64,000 nucleotides of DNA, taken from assembly GCA_951799445.1 (NCBI GenBank), contig OX637292.1:5645296-5709295 (forward strand), written 5' to 3'. The notes below the pieces were generated by a model that was not told where the DNA came from, searched no databases, and saw nothing but the letters and a program-made list of their open reading frames with translations. This document shows positions 11,775-24,451 of the stretch, piece after piece (positions within the stretch are counted from its first letter, which is position 1; each line of letters opens with the position of its first letter). Position numbers and translations under genes: made by a program. Source of the stretch: Pseudisothecium myosuroides. Lineage: Eukaryota; Streptophyta; Bryopsida; Hypnales; Lembophyllaceae.

Positions 11775-12125
11775 CGACGTAATATATTGAGAAGCCTAAG
11801 TTTGGGTCATTTTAATTTGTTTGGTCTGGCTGTCGATGGTTGAGAACTCGAAGTTGTTTGCAAACTGGCCTGTCGTTAGACTTTCACAGGTATGGAAAAA
11901 TCCTTCATCCTCAGGTTGGCCACATGGATGGCTGATTCGGTTGCTTTGATGAGGAGCCCAACGGTTGTGTACAGTCCACCTTTTCCCAGGAAGTTTTGTA
12001 ATGTTGTCCGTCTCCTTATAGGACCAGATGAGCTACTGGCTCTTATCTAGCAACAACGGTAGATTGTTTTCCAGCTACAAATACGGACAAATAGAAACTT
12101 GTATATAGAAGCCATCCAGACTCGT
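11775..12125. other. Downstream region of the dehydrogenase gene
   Basis: Probable 3' UTR, starting with GTAATATATTGAG just after the stop codon. No repeat or other gene seen before the Tc1/mariner relic. Confidence 0.4.
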
Positions 12126-12345
12126 TCATTGGACGTTTTTTTTATCTGCCAAAAAACTTCCCTTAAATTGTGTACAGTTGAAAGTGGGACGATATCCTCT
12201 ATGCTTTGTAGCCATCACGTGTTCAATGGGATTTAGGTCTGAGGATAGTGCAAGCCATTCGAAATTGCCAAATGGTTGCTTCCCGTACCATTCTTGAATT
12301 ACCGTCGTTGTGTGCATGCTAGCATTGTCTTGCTGGAAATTGACT
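12126..12345 (-). pseudogene. Tc1/mariner transposase fragment (DDE region)
   Basis: The minus-strand translation contains VNFQQDNASMHTT followed about 30 residues later by WLALSSDLNPIEHV. These correspond to the second catalytic Asp block (FQQDNAxxHT) and the SPDLNPIEHxW block carrying the third acidic residue of Tc1/mariner transposases. The fragment has no intact start and ends soon after, so it is a relic. A second piece of the same protein lies just upstream on the opposite strand. Confidence 0.75.
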
Positions 12346-12414
12346 TTCTTATAGAGTGGGAGGATGTGGTGTTGGGTTGATGATTAGAATAGCATTCTTT
12401 CACGTGTGCTGAAA

Positions 12415-12590
12415 CAAGAAGTTAAACATGGTGGAGGCTTTATAATGCACTGGTGTTGTTTGACATGTGGAGGATTGGGGTCATTGCACCAAGTAAAGTA
12501 CGTTGGGGATGAAGGATAGAAATTAGAGATATCCGTTAAGTATTCAGTGAGTTTCATGCAGGTTTGGTACATCAGAAGACGACTTTCCAA
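12415..12590 (+). pseudogene. Tc1/mariner transposase fragment (VKHGGG region), opposite strand to its neighbour
   Basis: The plus-strand translation from 12421 reads VKHGGGFIMHWCCLTCGGLG, resembling the VKHGGGSIMVWGCF block that precedes the second catalytic Asp in Tc1/mariner transposases. A stop codon follows within about 35 codons. In an intact gene this block lies just upstream of the DNAxxHT block on the same strand; here the two are on opposite strands. Confidence 0.55.
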
Positions 12591-13384
12591 AACGCTGGCC
12601 TGAATTGGGAGAACAAATCATTTGCACACTGCCAATTTTCCACCAATTGCTGGTTCCGTACTGAGTTTGGTGTTGAGTTTGATGCAGAGTTTAGTGCAAA
12701 GTCTAGTATAAGGTAACTACACCTAAAATTGCACAGTTAAGCTCTGTGGCATGATAAATATGCTTTCGCAAATGAACAACAATTTTTGTATATAGGTGAA
12801 GGATTATGAATCAAAATGCAAGTGGTTCCATAGTTTTTGGATGCATTGTGAATTAGTTACAAATTTTCAAAGATACAAGGTATAGGGTGTTAAAAGTGTC
12901 ACCTAGGTGATGCCAAAACCAATTTGATGCACATGATGAAATGTCAAAGAGAAGAAGTTAAACGAACAAAAAATGTATTCAAAATGGACCACTTGTGAGG
13001 TTGCCACCTCCATAGTTCTATTAATAGAGTTGCACGCAACTCAAAATGGGCTCTTACACTTGTCTTTTATTGTGCACCATTTTCAGTTTCCTCTCTATTC
13101 ATTTTCAGTTCAAAAATAGGGATTGCTTTTGAGGAGCGGTCCATTTTAGGTGTAAGGTAGGAGGTTGTAAAATAGAGCGGGCATTAAGAATGGCCCCTAT
13201 AAATGGTTGTGAAATGGACATGAGTTGGTTCTGAAATTGATTAGTATAGTCATTGAATGAATCAAGGAAAAAAGACTTATTAATTGCAAGAGCCAATCAT
13301 TCTGTTTGCTTTCCCCATTTTTAGTTAGAATTGTACGTGAACTGTTTATGAAAGACCTAGGGTCACAAATAGCCTAACATTCAG
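12591..13384. other. AT-rich intergenic DNA
   Basis: Holds a GAGTTTGRTGYWGAGTTT direct repeat near 12662-12700 right after the transposase relic; otherwise nothing recognised. Confidence 0.4.
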
Positions 13385-14430
13385 TACACTAAAATTGGTA
13401 AATACTCTTGGCTACACTAATTGTCAACAATAACATTAATTGTGATTTGCAAGGTTAGTATTAGAACATTATTTACCCAGTCTAACACTATTTTAGTTCT
13501 ATAGTAAAATTTGATGAATGACAGAGAGAGTCATAATTTTTACAAGAGTGCATTTAGTGTTAGATGGGAACAAAATGAAATGCTAAAATAGACAATGAGA
13601 TGCTGAAATGTTGAAATAAATAATGAAATGTTGAAATAGACAATGAAATGTTGAAATGCTGAAATAAATAATGAAATGCTAAAATAAATAAATGAAATGC
13701 TAAAATAAATAATGAAATGCTAAAATAAATAAATGAAATGCTGAATTGCTGAAAAATGCTGAATTGCTTAAATAAATAATGAAAGTCTAAAATAAATAAA
13801 TGAAATGTTGAATTGCTAAAAAATGTTGAATTGCTGAAAAAATGCTAAAATGCTAAAAAAAGTGGCGACCAAAAAAAAAAAAAACTATTTTTTTAGAGGA
13901 ATTAGAGGAGAGAAAGACAAATTTAATGGTGTCATCCAATGTTCAATCACATACATCAAAAAAAAATATAGGTGACAGAAGTTTGAAATCAAGCGGCGGG
14001 AAATCATGGAGCGGGAAACCACGGAGTATAACCCACCCCCACCCCCCTCGGAAGGTCTTCCCTCCTCTTCTCTCCAAGGCGGCCTCCACTGCTCCTTACA
14101 ATCTCTCCAAGGAAGAGCGGGGCAAGTAAGCAAGCAAAAAAAGAATTTTTTTTTAGAGAAAGAATTGGACGACATGAGGCAGAAACTATAGTTTCTCAGG
14201 GAAGGGCTGGAATTGGACGATGGGAGGTGGAAATTATAGGTTTCCAGGGAAGGGCCAGAGTTTGACAACGGGAGGCGGAAATCACAGTTTCCTAGGGAAG
14301 GGGCAGAGTTTGACGGCGAGAGGTAAGTGCCCCTACACTATTTACACATAAGTTGGAAAATACTGTTGGGGGTAAAAAACAGGGAACAACACTAATTATC
14401 ACCCAACACTATTTATCAAATTTAGTGTAG
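13385..14430. mobile_element. TIR element (about 1.05 kb) with internal A-rich and G-rich tandem repeats
   Basis: The left terminus TACACTAAAATTGGTAAATA is the imperfect inverse of the right terminus TATTTATCAAATTTAGTGTA; similarity extends about 30 bp. Inside lie a 13566-13860 microsatellite (ATGAAATGCTAAAATAAATA units) and about 3.3 copies of a 49-bp G-rich unit (14162-14325, GGGAGGCGGAAATCA). Probably non-autonomous; superfamily not determined. Confidence 0.5.
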
Positions 14431-14686
14431 CCTTCAATGAGGCTGCCTTTTCCTCTCTGGAGTCTTCATCCACGATTTTCATCCCTACATATTTAATGTT
14501 ATATTTGGTACCGGGATAGTAATTGTCCATTATGATATGTTCCATTTTCTTTTCTTAAGTTTAGGACTAGACGTATAAATCAACAAATATTTGTAGTGAA
14601 AGATGTTGGCCAAAAATCCAATGAGTGTTACACTAATGCATTATTAATCTTTGCAATCAATATCATACTTTGGATTTCATAGGGGA

Positions 14687-15300
14687 AAGACAACTCTATA
14701 TATACACATCGGGTGGTAGGAGGTAGAGCAACCCATGTGGGATAAATAAATTAGAATTTGTAGGTTCTCATGCACTCATAGTTAAGTCAAAAACAAAGAA
14801 TTGTGATAAAAGTAGAATTTCAGACCTCATTTAGGCATAGTAAAATAACTTTTCTCAAAAAACTTTGAACTAGAAAAAGTTGGTAAATGACAATAAGTTT
14901 CACCTTCCAAAATCCGTTTGGGATTTTGAATCTCCAATCAAAAGTTATGGACAAATTTCGGAGAGGGGTTGGAATGGATTTTTAAAAGTGTTAAAAAAGA
15001 AAATGTCCATTAAAAATCCTCTCCAAAATTTGTCTATAACTTTTGATTGGAGATTCAAAATCCCAAACGGATTTTGGGAGGTGAAACTTATTGTCATTTA
15101 CCAACTTTTTCTAGTTCAATTTTTTTTTTTTAAAGTTATTCTACTATGCCTAAATGAGTTCTGAAATTTTACTTTGAACACAATTTCTACTTTTGACTTA
15201 ACTATGAGTGGTAGTTGAGAAACTACAAATTCTAATGTATATATCCCACATGGATTATTCTACATCCTACCACTCTATGTGCATATAAAGAGTTGTCTTC
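14687..15300. mobile_element. Large foldback element, about 300-bp inverted arms
   Basis: AGACAACTCTATATATACAC on the left pairs with TGCATATAAAGAGTTGTCT on the right. Complementarity continues through the arms to the centre near 14995, including ATTTCAGACCTCATTTAGGC against CCTAAATGAGTTCTGAAAT and CAAAATCCGTTTGGGATTTT against AAAATCCCAAACGGATTTTG. It has no coding capacity. Confidence 0.85.
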
Positions 15301-16053
15301 TCACTTCTAAAGCACAATGTACAAATGGATTCCAATTCAAAGTGAGATAATTTTACAATAACATTGAAATCAATACTCTCAATGAATCCATTAGCATTTT
15401 GTTTAAAGATATTATTGTTTAGTTTTCAGTTTTACTTAAAAAAATGTAATTTGCCACTAGCAGTGTACAGTTGCGACGTGGGCACCAAGCGATGTCTGAC
15501 AATTATTGACAACTGTCCACACCAAATCAGTAGTTACTGATATGGTACAGAATATACCGCACCATTTTGTTCGGGGGAGGGCAGAGCCAGTGATTGCTAC
15601 TGAATGTTATGAGGGACCTACGACCAAACTCGTTTGAAAATTCATAAGTAATTCAAAAATGCTCGAAAAATACAAAACCACTTGGGTTAGATTTCTCATC
15701 AATTTCTCTATGTCTGAAAAATGAGCCCAAGGAGATACATGAAAAAGGGGGACCAGCCCTTAGATGCTCCATTTCTGAGCCTCCTACCTTAGTTACCTTA
15801 CATCTCTATTATCTTGTTATTCAGAGGGTGATTCGTACAATAAATTCAAAGCATTCTTTATTGTGTTGTCACACATTTCAAACCCTGTCTCTCTTCTAAG
15901 CACTCTGGCAGGTTCTGTTGCAGTTTCTAAGCTGCCAACTGTCACCAATTGCATAGCACGCCACCTCTCCCGCAATGTGAGCACATTAAGGATGAACTCA
16001 ATTGAAAACGTTTTAAGTTAGGTTGAAAGAAAGTTTCTTGAACCATTAACCAT
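15301..16053. other. Intergenic DNA with a weak dispersed repeat
   Basis: 15630-15720 (AAAACCACTTGGGTTAGATT area) resembles 40620-40700 (GAAACGACTTGGGTTCGATG area), suggesting an old repeat. No gene seen. Confidence 0.35.
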
Positions 16054-16320
16054 AATAGAGTTATTCGTAAAGTACCCAAAATCGGGGTTTAAACCCCGCA
16101 GTTTTGTGAAAAAGCAGGTTTTGGGCAAAAAGTCAATACAAAAGTGGGTATCAAACTTTCTTAAGCATCCAAATCGACCAAAAAGAAGTTTGGTCTGGAC
16201 TTTGTCTGCAGTTTAGTGGTCGTCTGCGGGGTCGTGGTCGCCTGCGGGGTCATCCGTCGGAGGAAATTTGTCGGAAAAAGTCCCCTCCAAACTGGGGGGG
16301 ATTTTATGAATAACTCTATT
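16054..16320. mobile_element. TIR MITE, AATAGAGTTATTCRTAAA ends (267 bp)
   Basis: AATAGAGTTATTCGTAAA at 16054 is mirrored by TTTATGAATAACTCTATT ending 16320. A subterminal pair (CAAAATCGGGG / CCCCTCCAAACTGGGG) and repeated GGTCGYCTGCGGGGTC units lie inside. Its one ORF is a shadow. Confidence 0.7.
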
Positions 16321-16829
16321 GTCACCCCATTGCTTAGAATTTGACGACTTGTATGCTCCCTGTGTGTTGCTTTCAAAACTCAGGGAAAGAGGGGTTTACA
16401 TTGACAAAGCTATTGAGAGGAAATTTGAGTAGTAAGACCTTACACAACCATGGACGGGATAGATATTTCAATAGAGGCAACAAGAGAACCAATTGCTTCA
16501 AAAAAAAATAGGACAGCTTCAAGCCTATAGGAAAAAAAAAAGGGTAAATGTGTTAAAAAAATGCCAGATTGTAATTGTGGTCTTGCACCCCGGTGCCACA
16601 ATGCTTTCAAAACCTCATTTCATCTAAAATGTGGAGCTAGAATATTCAAAAATTGCATACAAAAATTACATACTCAAAATTACATACTCATAATTGGCCT
16701 CCTTCAATTCAAGCCTCCAAAATGAAGGAGCTAGGTAGGTCATAACCTTCTTGAAATAAAGGCCACATAAACATTGGTCCAAAAACAAAAAACAAAAACA
16801 TTGAAACCAATTGCATCAAAAGTTGACAT

Positions 16830-17095
16830 TTGTGTTGAAGCAGTGCATAAGGTGGGACTCCCAAATGCGTCACCAATCCAAAAGTCGGCCATCTTCACCT
16901 CATGGACATCCAATTAATCAATATCCATTGAAAAAACGATTTTTGAACATCTACCAAAAAGACTTTGACCCACTAACTTTTGCATGGAATATCCAAATGA
17001 AACATTTTTTGGTGCATTGAAATCTTCAATTGCTAAGAAAAAAATATAAAAAATGTGATGAGTCTAATTATAGTAACTATGATCTAACAAAAAAA
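16830..17095. mobile_element. Distant third copy of the CTAAGGTAGGT MITE interior
   Basis: Has GAACATCTACCAAAAAGAC, ACTTTTGCATGGAATATCC and TTTTGGTGCATTGAAATC in the same order as the 0.75 and 4.4 kb copies. The TIRs are not recognisable. Confidence 0.4.
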
Positions 17096-18611
17096 GACAC
17101 ATTTAGTAGTTCCTATTGTGAAAGTGTGAAGGAAGTCATTTTTGAGAAGATTTGTGAACAACACCAATTTATCTTATTTGCATCAAATTAATGTTGTTGT
17201 AAAATTAGTATCATTAAAGAAATTACTATAATATAACACAATAGTATTTTAATCTGCAATAATTGAACTCCAGAAAGATGCTAAAGACACTAGGTCTTTG
17301 ATGGATGACAAAAAATCCTATGTAAGACAAAAGTGGAGATGTTCATCCTTATAATTTTATGTGAAAGGAGAGGTCTTGCATAGTAGTTTGACCTCTAGTG
17401 AATGCTCTTGGTTTTTATTTAGTAATTGATTCACCATGTACCAAAAAAGATGATTTCTATGATGACCAATCTATCCTTCTAGGATTAAGGTTTTACAAAT
17501 AGGGTGACTTTGGTAAATTAGTGTTATATGCACGTCCACTTTACAAATTTAGAGAAGTTTTCCTTATTTTCTACTTTCAATTCATACAACTCATACATGG
17601 ACATTGGACACTAAATAAGATAAACATGCCTATTACTAAGCAAATTTGCTATCTAATTATCTTCGAGAAGGTATTTACCAACTCATATATATTTCAGAGA
17701 TTGAAAAGTTTGAGAGAAGACATTTGCAAATAGAATCAAGACATTCCTACAAAAGATGAAATTTTTATGATTTTTCAAAATTTGTTGAGACTAAATTGGT
17801 ACAGTTTGAATAGACCCATGCTAAACCACATGATGACATATCTCCTCCCCAAGTGCATTGTCATGATGCTAAAGGATTGCTAAGATTGTGATAATGGGTG
17901 GATGATTGACACAAATGGGAGGATCCTGCAAATGATTGACACAAATGGCATTGGGTTGTTTTACCTTCCTTACAAAAAAATTTCACGATTCACATTCATA
18001 ATGACTTTTGCAGGACTGAAGCACATCGCAATATCTACATTATGTTCATAATATCACAAATGCGTCTGAGCAAAGCACGGAGTTAGTGCAGCAACAGTAG
18101 ATTTTCTTTACTAGTTAAAAAGAATGTTGCAAGTCTTTAAACTTTGGCTTAAATACCGTATTTGTTAATCCATGAAATCTCCGCATTACTCTAAATCTAA
18201 GTCAGAGAGCATGAACTAGTGCCAAATCGTGAAGGTTGTGTCTTGATTAAGTGTGGGGGAGTATAAACGTATAGATCCTCTTCATTGTATCCAGCAGTCT
18301 ATTCTGGAGGTGAACTAAGTTTCTGCACACTGAAAGTCTCAGATCTCAAGCAGTTTCCCTACTTGTCTGCTTTCTCTTGATACATTCCGTCATCCTGTCA
18401 GTCCGTTTCTAGCTGCAGATAAAACAAGGCGCTTTGCTAACAAGATGGGAGATCTCTTAATTTGCTAACGAGATGGGAGATTCTCTTACTTAGCCACACT
18501 TACCAGTCCATCCAGAGGGGTTAGCCCACTGGCCCTATTTTCACAACCTCAAAAGAATTGCTAGTCCGAGGGAGAGAGTAACAAAAATACGCAACCAAAA
18601 AATCCATGTCC
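17096..18611. other. AT-rich intergenic DNA and SPA 3' flank
   Basis: No gene seen. TTTGCTAACRAGATGGGAGA is directly repeated at about 18433 and 18460, shortly downstream of the SPA stop codon. Confidence 0.4.
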
Positions 18612-21600
18612 TCACACCATTTCCAAAATCTTGATATTGCCCATGGAGTTGGCCGCCACCAGAGTTTGCGACTTCCCTCTCCAACAGACGCTGGAAACGA
18701 ATTGGCCCCCATCTTCCTCCACCTCCCGGCCTGTGATAGGATCTGTACACCCGAATTTGTGGGATGCCATTTCCATGGGAAGTGATTTGTGGTAAGCAAA
18801 TACCTGGAATGACAAAATAAGTCACGATAATAAGAACCTCAAAGATCGAAATTCAAGATACATCGAGGCAGAGATTGGAAATGGAGCCTGGCACGTTGTG
18901 AAAGAAGTATGGAACGAGACAATCTAATGACAGTAACAAAACAGTCATATGGTTAAGTGCCGACTATACATGTACCTCAAATTGACACTACGCTTTCATA
19001 TGCAGACCTCGAACATATAGGCAAAAAAAATGAGGGTAATCCATGGGTAAAGTTTGCAATTAGATGAAATTATCTTACTGAACGCCTATCCCTTTATCAC
19101 AGTTATCAACTACATTTAAAAGCCCTAAAATTAATTTCTCTTGCATCTTTCATGAAGAGTTTCGTGCATATATTCTCTCAAGGAAGACAACAACCAGAAA
19201 GTAAGCTTCTGGCAGATTCAGAACTATTAGAACACTATGAGGACGGATTGAAATCCCTTACAGTCTATTAGGGAGAACAGATACAATTCACCAAGGGATA
19301 AGGACATAAAGCGATACAATTGAATTAAAATCGAATGAAAGTTTCAACTTAGTGACGTTTATAATCAGGGTAAGAGAACTAACCGCGTTAGTTTCCGATC
19401 CACAAGCAATATAACCATCCGCAATGGAGAGACCGATGAAATTCTGCAGGGAAAACACAGTAAATGGTTAAGTCGCAAGTCGCAAGGAACGTTCAGTGCA
19501 AGCAACCAGGCCAGACCACATCTAAGCCGTGATGATCACATGAGCGTTAGGCACCAGCCCACAAACAGGTAAAGCAGCAAAAAAAGTTGAGAGTCTGTTT
19601 ACAATAAGTTAACCCTAAGTGCCCAAATGATCAGAAGTGCCACTTCCATATCAATAGGAGCTGAAATTAAATAAATTAGAAAGTTTCATATCCAACAATT
19701 TTGAATGATAGAAGCATGTTTTTTTACAATTACTATTATCAACTACCGTACCCGGCTATCAGGATCGGCACTTCATGCCGAATATTTAATTCAAGTTGGG
19801 AAAACAAATTCGACGGATGCTAAAAATAGGAAAATTCTCTCAAATTCGTGTTTTTTCCATACAATTTTTTGGGAAAAAATAATTTCCCTCTAAACATTCC
19901 GACATCTTTTTTTTAAATTATTTTTTGCCGACCCTTGCAAGCTTCCAAGTGGATTTTCTATTTTTTGCTTGGGTAAATGGTTAAAATTGGCCACTTCTAT
20001 ATCAATAGACATTGAAGCTATGAAAGTCTCAAAAAGGTAACAGAATGTACCAATAGAACGAAGAAGTCGTGTCCTACATTTTTTGACAATTCAAATTAAT
20101 GTTCTGAAGGTACAACAATTGACAAGTAGCTTCCAAAGTGATATTCCTATATTTTCCCTTGGGTCCCATTTGATTTATAGCCAAAAAAAAACACTAAAGG
20201 ACAGATCCATTTACCTTTTCATTAGTGTGTCCAGTATACGTAAGCGAACAACTAGTCTGGGCATGAGGAGTTGTATTTGCTTTTGTCAAATCCCAGAGCT
20301 TGAGCGTGTTGTCTGTAGATGCGGATACAAGGGTGACCGAGTCCACGAACTTCACGTAGCTCACGGCCTTCTGGTGGCTTGCTAAAATACACAAGGGCAG
20401 CTTGGTGGTACGCAAGTCATAAACATAGACCTTGTAATCGGCGGATCCAAACGTCAAAAGATGTCCCGAGTCCGGTGGAAACTGTATACAGCACACGTTC
20501 GCCTTGGTTTTGATTGTACCTATACTACTCTCCTGCATTCACAGAGCAAGGCAACGATTTAGAGAGTAATAATCCTGCAAAACAGTTATCCTTTAATTCA
20601 TAGTAATATGAACTCAGAGATTTCCTCCCTTAGACTAAACCCCTCCTTTCTAACGACACAAGGTCAGCAACCTCCTATTACCCAACTTAATTAAGAAATA
20701 ACTTCAGTAGACAACCTCAGATCGATAGGCAATCAGATGAGAATCTGATATATTCTTTCTCTATGAAAATCATTAGCAATGGGTAAATAAGAACAAGCCA
20801 TAAGTGAAGTAAATGATACTAGCAAGTACACATCAAGATATGACAATGTACAACAGCTGACCACATATTTACTCACTCATTGACCAAAACCTCAAAATTT
20901 CGTACAATATCTAAATAATAAGTATTATAGTCCAGAGGAATCCTCTAAAAAACAAGACCCACATTGAAAAATTCTGTCATAGTAGGAGAAGCCGCTCAAA
21001 ACAGATGAAAGCCGTTCCATATCTAACCTCCTCAAAAGCCCAACCAACAGAACTAAGATCGCACTGCCATATGACGACAGAGAGGTTTAAGATCTACAGA
21101 ATTCAAAAAGATAGCACAATGACCGAGATGGGCCAAACTTGAATATAATACCTGATTGATACTCCACAACTTCACAGTTCCATCATCACTACCACTGGCT
21201 AGCTTTTGAGGGTCAGCCTTAGAAAAATCTACAGACCAAGCTCTTTTCTCATGTTCCTCGTACTCCATCAGAACTCGGTTGGCATTGGCATCCCACAACT
21301 GATAATCCACAAGCATTCCAAGTTAGAAACCAAAACTTCACTAGAACTCGAGCAATATACGTTCACACACACACACGCTGATGTCGACGATAAAGAGCTT
21401 GCACTCAATAAATTTAACCTAGGTCGCCACAAAATTTAGTAGACAAGTTTGCATTTCCAACGTCGATATCCCCATACCCAATAAAGAATATCACCACCAC
21501 CATGGTACTTAAAGATAATATATTTACTGGAAATATTGGAAAAGGTATCAAAAGAATCACTAAGCAACCCACCGGACCCACCCGACGTGACAACAGTCAC

Positions 21601-24451
21601 AAGTAGAAAACCGCAGTCCCAGAGGAATTCTAGAAGCCTAGGCGTGTCAGAAACTGCCTTAAATGGCGTCACAAATTGGCAAGATTTACCACGTCTAGGT
21701 TTTCTAAAATGCCTCCAGGGAGTTTTCTACTAGTGAATGCGTCAAATGACGGAAGTTAATAAAAATTACGATGTCCTACCAGGAAAAAGGCATCCAGGTA
21801 AGGCAAACCCACCTGAACCACACCCTCATAGTCACAGGAGGCTAGATGACTCTTTATATAACCATTCCAGCATACACTGCTCAATTTGGATCGACATGGC
21901 ATTTCAACCACGGGATAGTGAATATCTACATGCTCGTTGAGGATCGTATCACACTCAAAAACTTTGATGCGTTTACACACTCCAGCTGTTGCAAAATACT
22001 CCTCATCCCGGTCAAAACTTAATGAGCAAACCATGTTAGCTGTGTTCAACAAATCACCGTGTCGCAACGTAGCCTTCACTTCAAACCGGCTGTAACGAGC
22101 ATATTTGCACAAACTATCAAAGAAGCAGCCCAACCAGTCTTCATCTTTCTCCTCTCTTGAGTTCAACTTCTTGTCATCCACACTTTTTGCAGCACAACCA
22201 ATGCTCAGGCTCTGAGCACCTTGCCTGGAACTTGGCTTGGACATGCTCATACTTGGAGCACTTGCTCTCCAGTTCATGGAAAAGTAAACTTTTTCTAGAT
22301 GATTGAAGTTGCTCATAAATCTGGCGCTTTTTGATAACACTTTGCCCCGCCCATCTGTACCAACTATTGTCTTGTTTTCTACTTCCGATTGCTGTCTCTT
22401 CCCCAAAAGTCCCTTCCGTTCCTGCACGCTCGCACCTGTAATCCTTTGCCTCTGCCCACCTTTCTCCACTTTTGATAACGGACCACGCTTCTTCTGCAAC
22501 GCAAGCCGACGTCTTTCCACTTCTTGAATGTCCGCACTCAAGCGTGAGACATCATGCGTTAACTTTCGAGCAGTCTCTTGTTTCTGACTCTGCATCCGCA
22601 ACAAAAACTCGTACAGGACTTCTGATTCTGCCTCTTTCTCCTCCAATTGCACTGCTGCTTGCCTTTCCGCTATGGCGTCCCCAGCTTCCACCAGAAGCTC
22701 ACAATGGTAAACCTCCCTGCATGCCAGAAAGAAAAGTATCACAACTATCGGCATTATACGACACAAAGAAGCCTGGCCCAGCCACCTGGAAAGAGACGAA
22801 CTCATACTCGACATGCTAACCCCTTATGGTTCTCGCACTTTGAGGCCACGCAGGGACTATATCTTGTCCAGTTTCATTTCTTTTCTGACCAATACATGCA
22901 ATGTTGATTTGATCATACCTGAATTATTCACTTTCACAATATGATCAATTGAGTTGGTCCTTTAAGGCAAGTAGTCCTTATTCTTTAGGGGCTAGACACT
23001 GTAGCAGATATTTTCAATGACCACATGCAATATGACGTCACTCAAATATCGATTACCATGCACGAGATATTTGCGATGACATCCATGTTGAGTTAATCGA
23101 ATTTGTTTGGGTGGCTTGGTCCTTTAGAGACTAGATATTCTCAAGCAGTAATTGATAGGTGAACAGGATGTGCCAGAATCGTATGGTCACAAACCAGCTG
23201 TAACGTCGGACGTTTTCGTACCAGAAATACATTATCTGAGCTGCCAATTTGAATCTGGGAGCAATAATCAAGATGATTGAGGAAGTTTTGCTTACTAAGA
23301 GACTTACCTGGCTTTTGGTCTGCAAAGGGGATCTGGATGCAACAACCAGAGACAGAAAGAGGCCTCCTTTGGACGTTCCGACAGCAGGCGTGGTGGAAGA
23401 ATACGGTTCCGCAGATCAGCCATCGCTCTGGCACGATCCACCTCTGACACAAATGAGCAGAATAACTGCCAGCAGAAACAATTCCCAGTATGCCAAACAT
23501 TAATTGACAAGGTCACAGTGAACATTGAAAACTTTGATCAATGCAATCAGTTGCCAACCACGTGATTGACAGAGTATCATCGAAGGTTCCCCTAAAACCG
23601 TGAGATACCTTCTAACAACTCGAATTGAGAGATTGCCTTGCATGAAAGAGATTTCAGAACCATCCTTTCGTTACATAATAATGAACAAAAATATCAAAGG
23701 TTCCATTTCATTCCATGATAACGTGATCAAGATGACCAGTGAGAAGTCCTACCTCGAACATAAGCACTCCTAAGCTATAAATGTCAGAGGCAAACGAGCT
23801 CGTGCCAGTGGCATATTCCTCGGGACTGGTGTACCAGGCCTGCTCCATGTGCAGCGACTCTCTTTGAGGGAAACAGTCCTCATCATTCCTGCTGGAAACA
23901 TCCACTCGTTCTTTCCCCGAAGAAGAGGTGTTCATTTCAGAGGATTGTCCTTCCCCCCTCGAAGCTCCGGCTCTCCTCTCTTCTTCTGACCCTGTACTGC
24001 CACTCCGTTCCGGCAACCGAGACCCTGTTCCAGCTGGTGTGGGACTTCTGCCCACACCAGCAGCATCCCCATGTCCTCTTTCCGGCGACGGCGATCCCTT
24101 CCCAGTCGAAGTCCCACACGACTGGTCCGAGCTGCTCCGCGAATTCGCCGAGTCAATGAACGCCACTTTGTTCAACGGCGACAACAAGAAACACGACGGG
24201 CGAATGTTGCGCAGCATCACCCCTTGCCCATGGGCCAGGTGCACGAAATCCAGCACCTGCTTGAACACATGAAGGCATTGCAACCGGTCCACCACGCGGT
24301 GACTCCTCCCGCTCAACCATTGCCTCACCGTAATCTCTTCCTCCACAATCTCTTCCACATCTTTCACCACCACACTCCCTTCCACCGTCGCAACGCCCGA
24401 AGAAACCTCCAGTGCAACGCCGCCTCCACCCCGGCCTGGTAACTCCTTCAT
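18612..24451 (-). CDS. SPA: SPA-type protein (suppressor of phyA-105 family): kinase-like domain, coiled coil, WD40; 7 coding exons, 825 aa
   Basis: Coding exons on the minus strand: 24451-23753, 23465-23308, 22716-21813, 21298-21152, 20532-20215, 19443-19384, 18803-18612 (2478 nt with stop, in frame across six GT-AG introns). Residues 1-285 are the degenerate kinase-like domain ([55 protein letters not shown]). Residues about 298-362 are a charged heptad-like coiled coil, and about 495-825 are WD40 repeats ([77 protein letters not shown]). This order is diagnostic of SPA rather than COP1, which has a RING finger. SPA proteins form tetramers with COP1 in the CUL4-DDB1 ubiquitin ligase that degrades light-signalling activators in darkness. 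Length is close to that of the shorter Arabidopsis SPA3/SPA4 proteins. A Ser/Gly-rich insert (about 108-195) interrupts the kinase-like domain. Light control is known for the family, not visible here. Confidence 0.95.

Noticed and set aside
22970..23130. TTAA-family termini inside a SPA intron (GGTCCTTTAAGG, GGTCCTTTAGAG)
   Set aside because: Only one end type is present, no matching opposite end or TTAA pair was found, so an element was not called.
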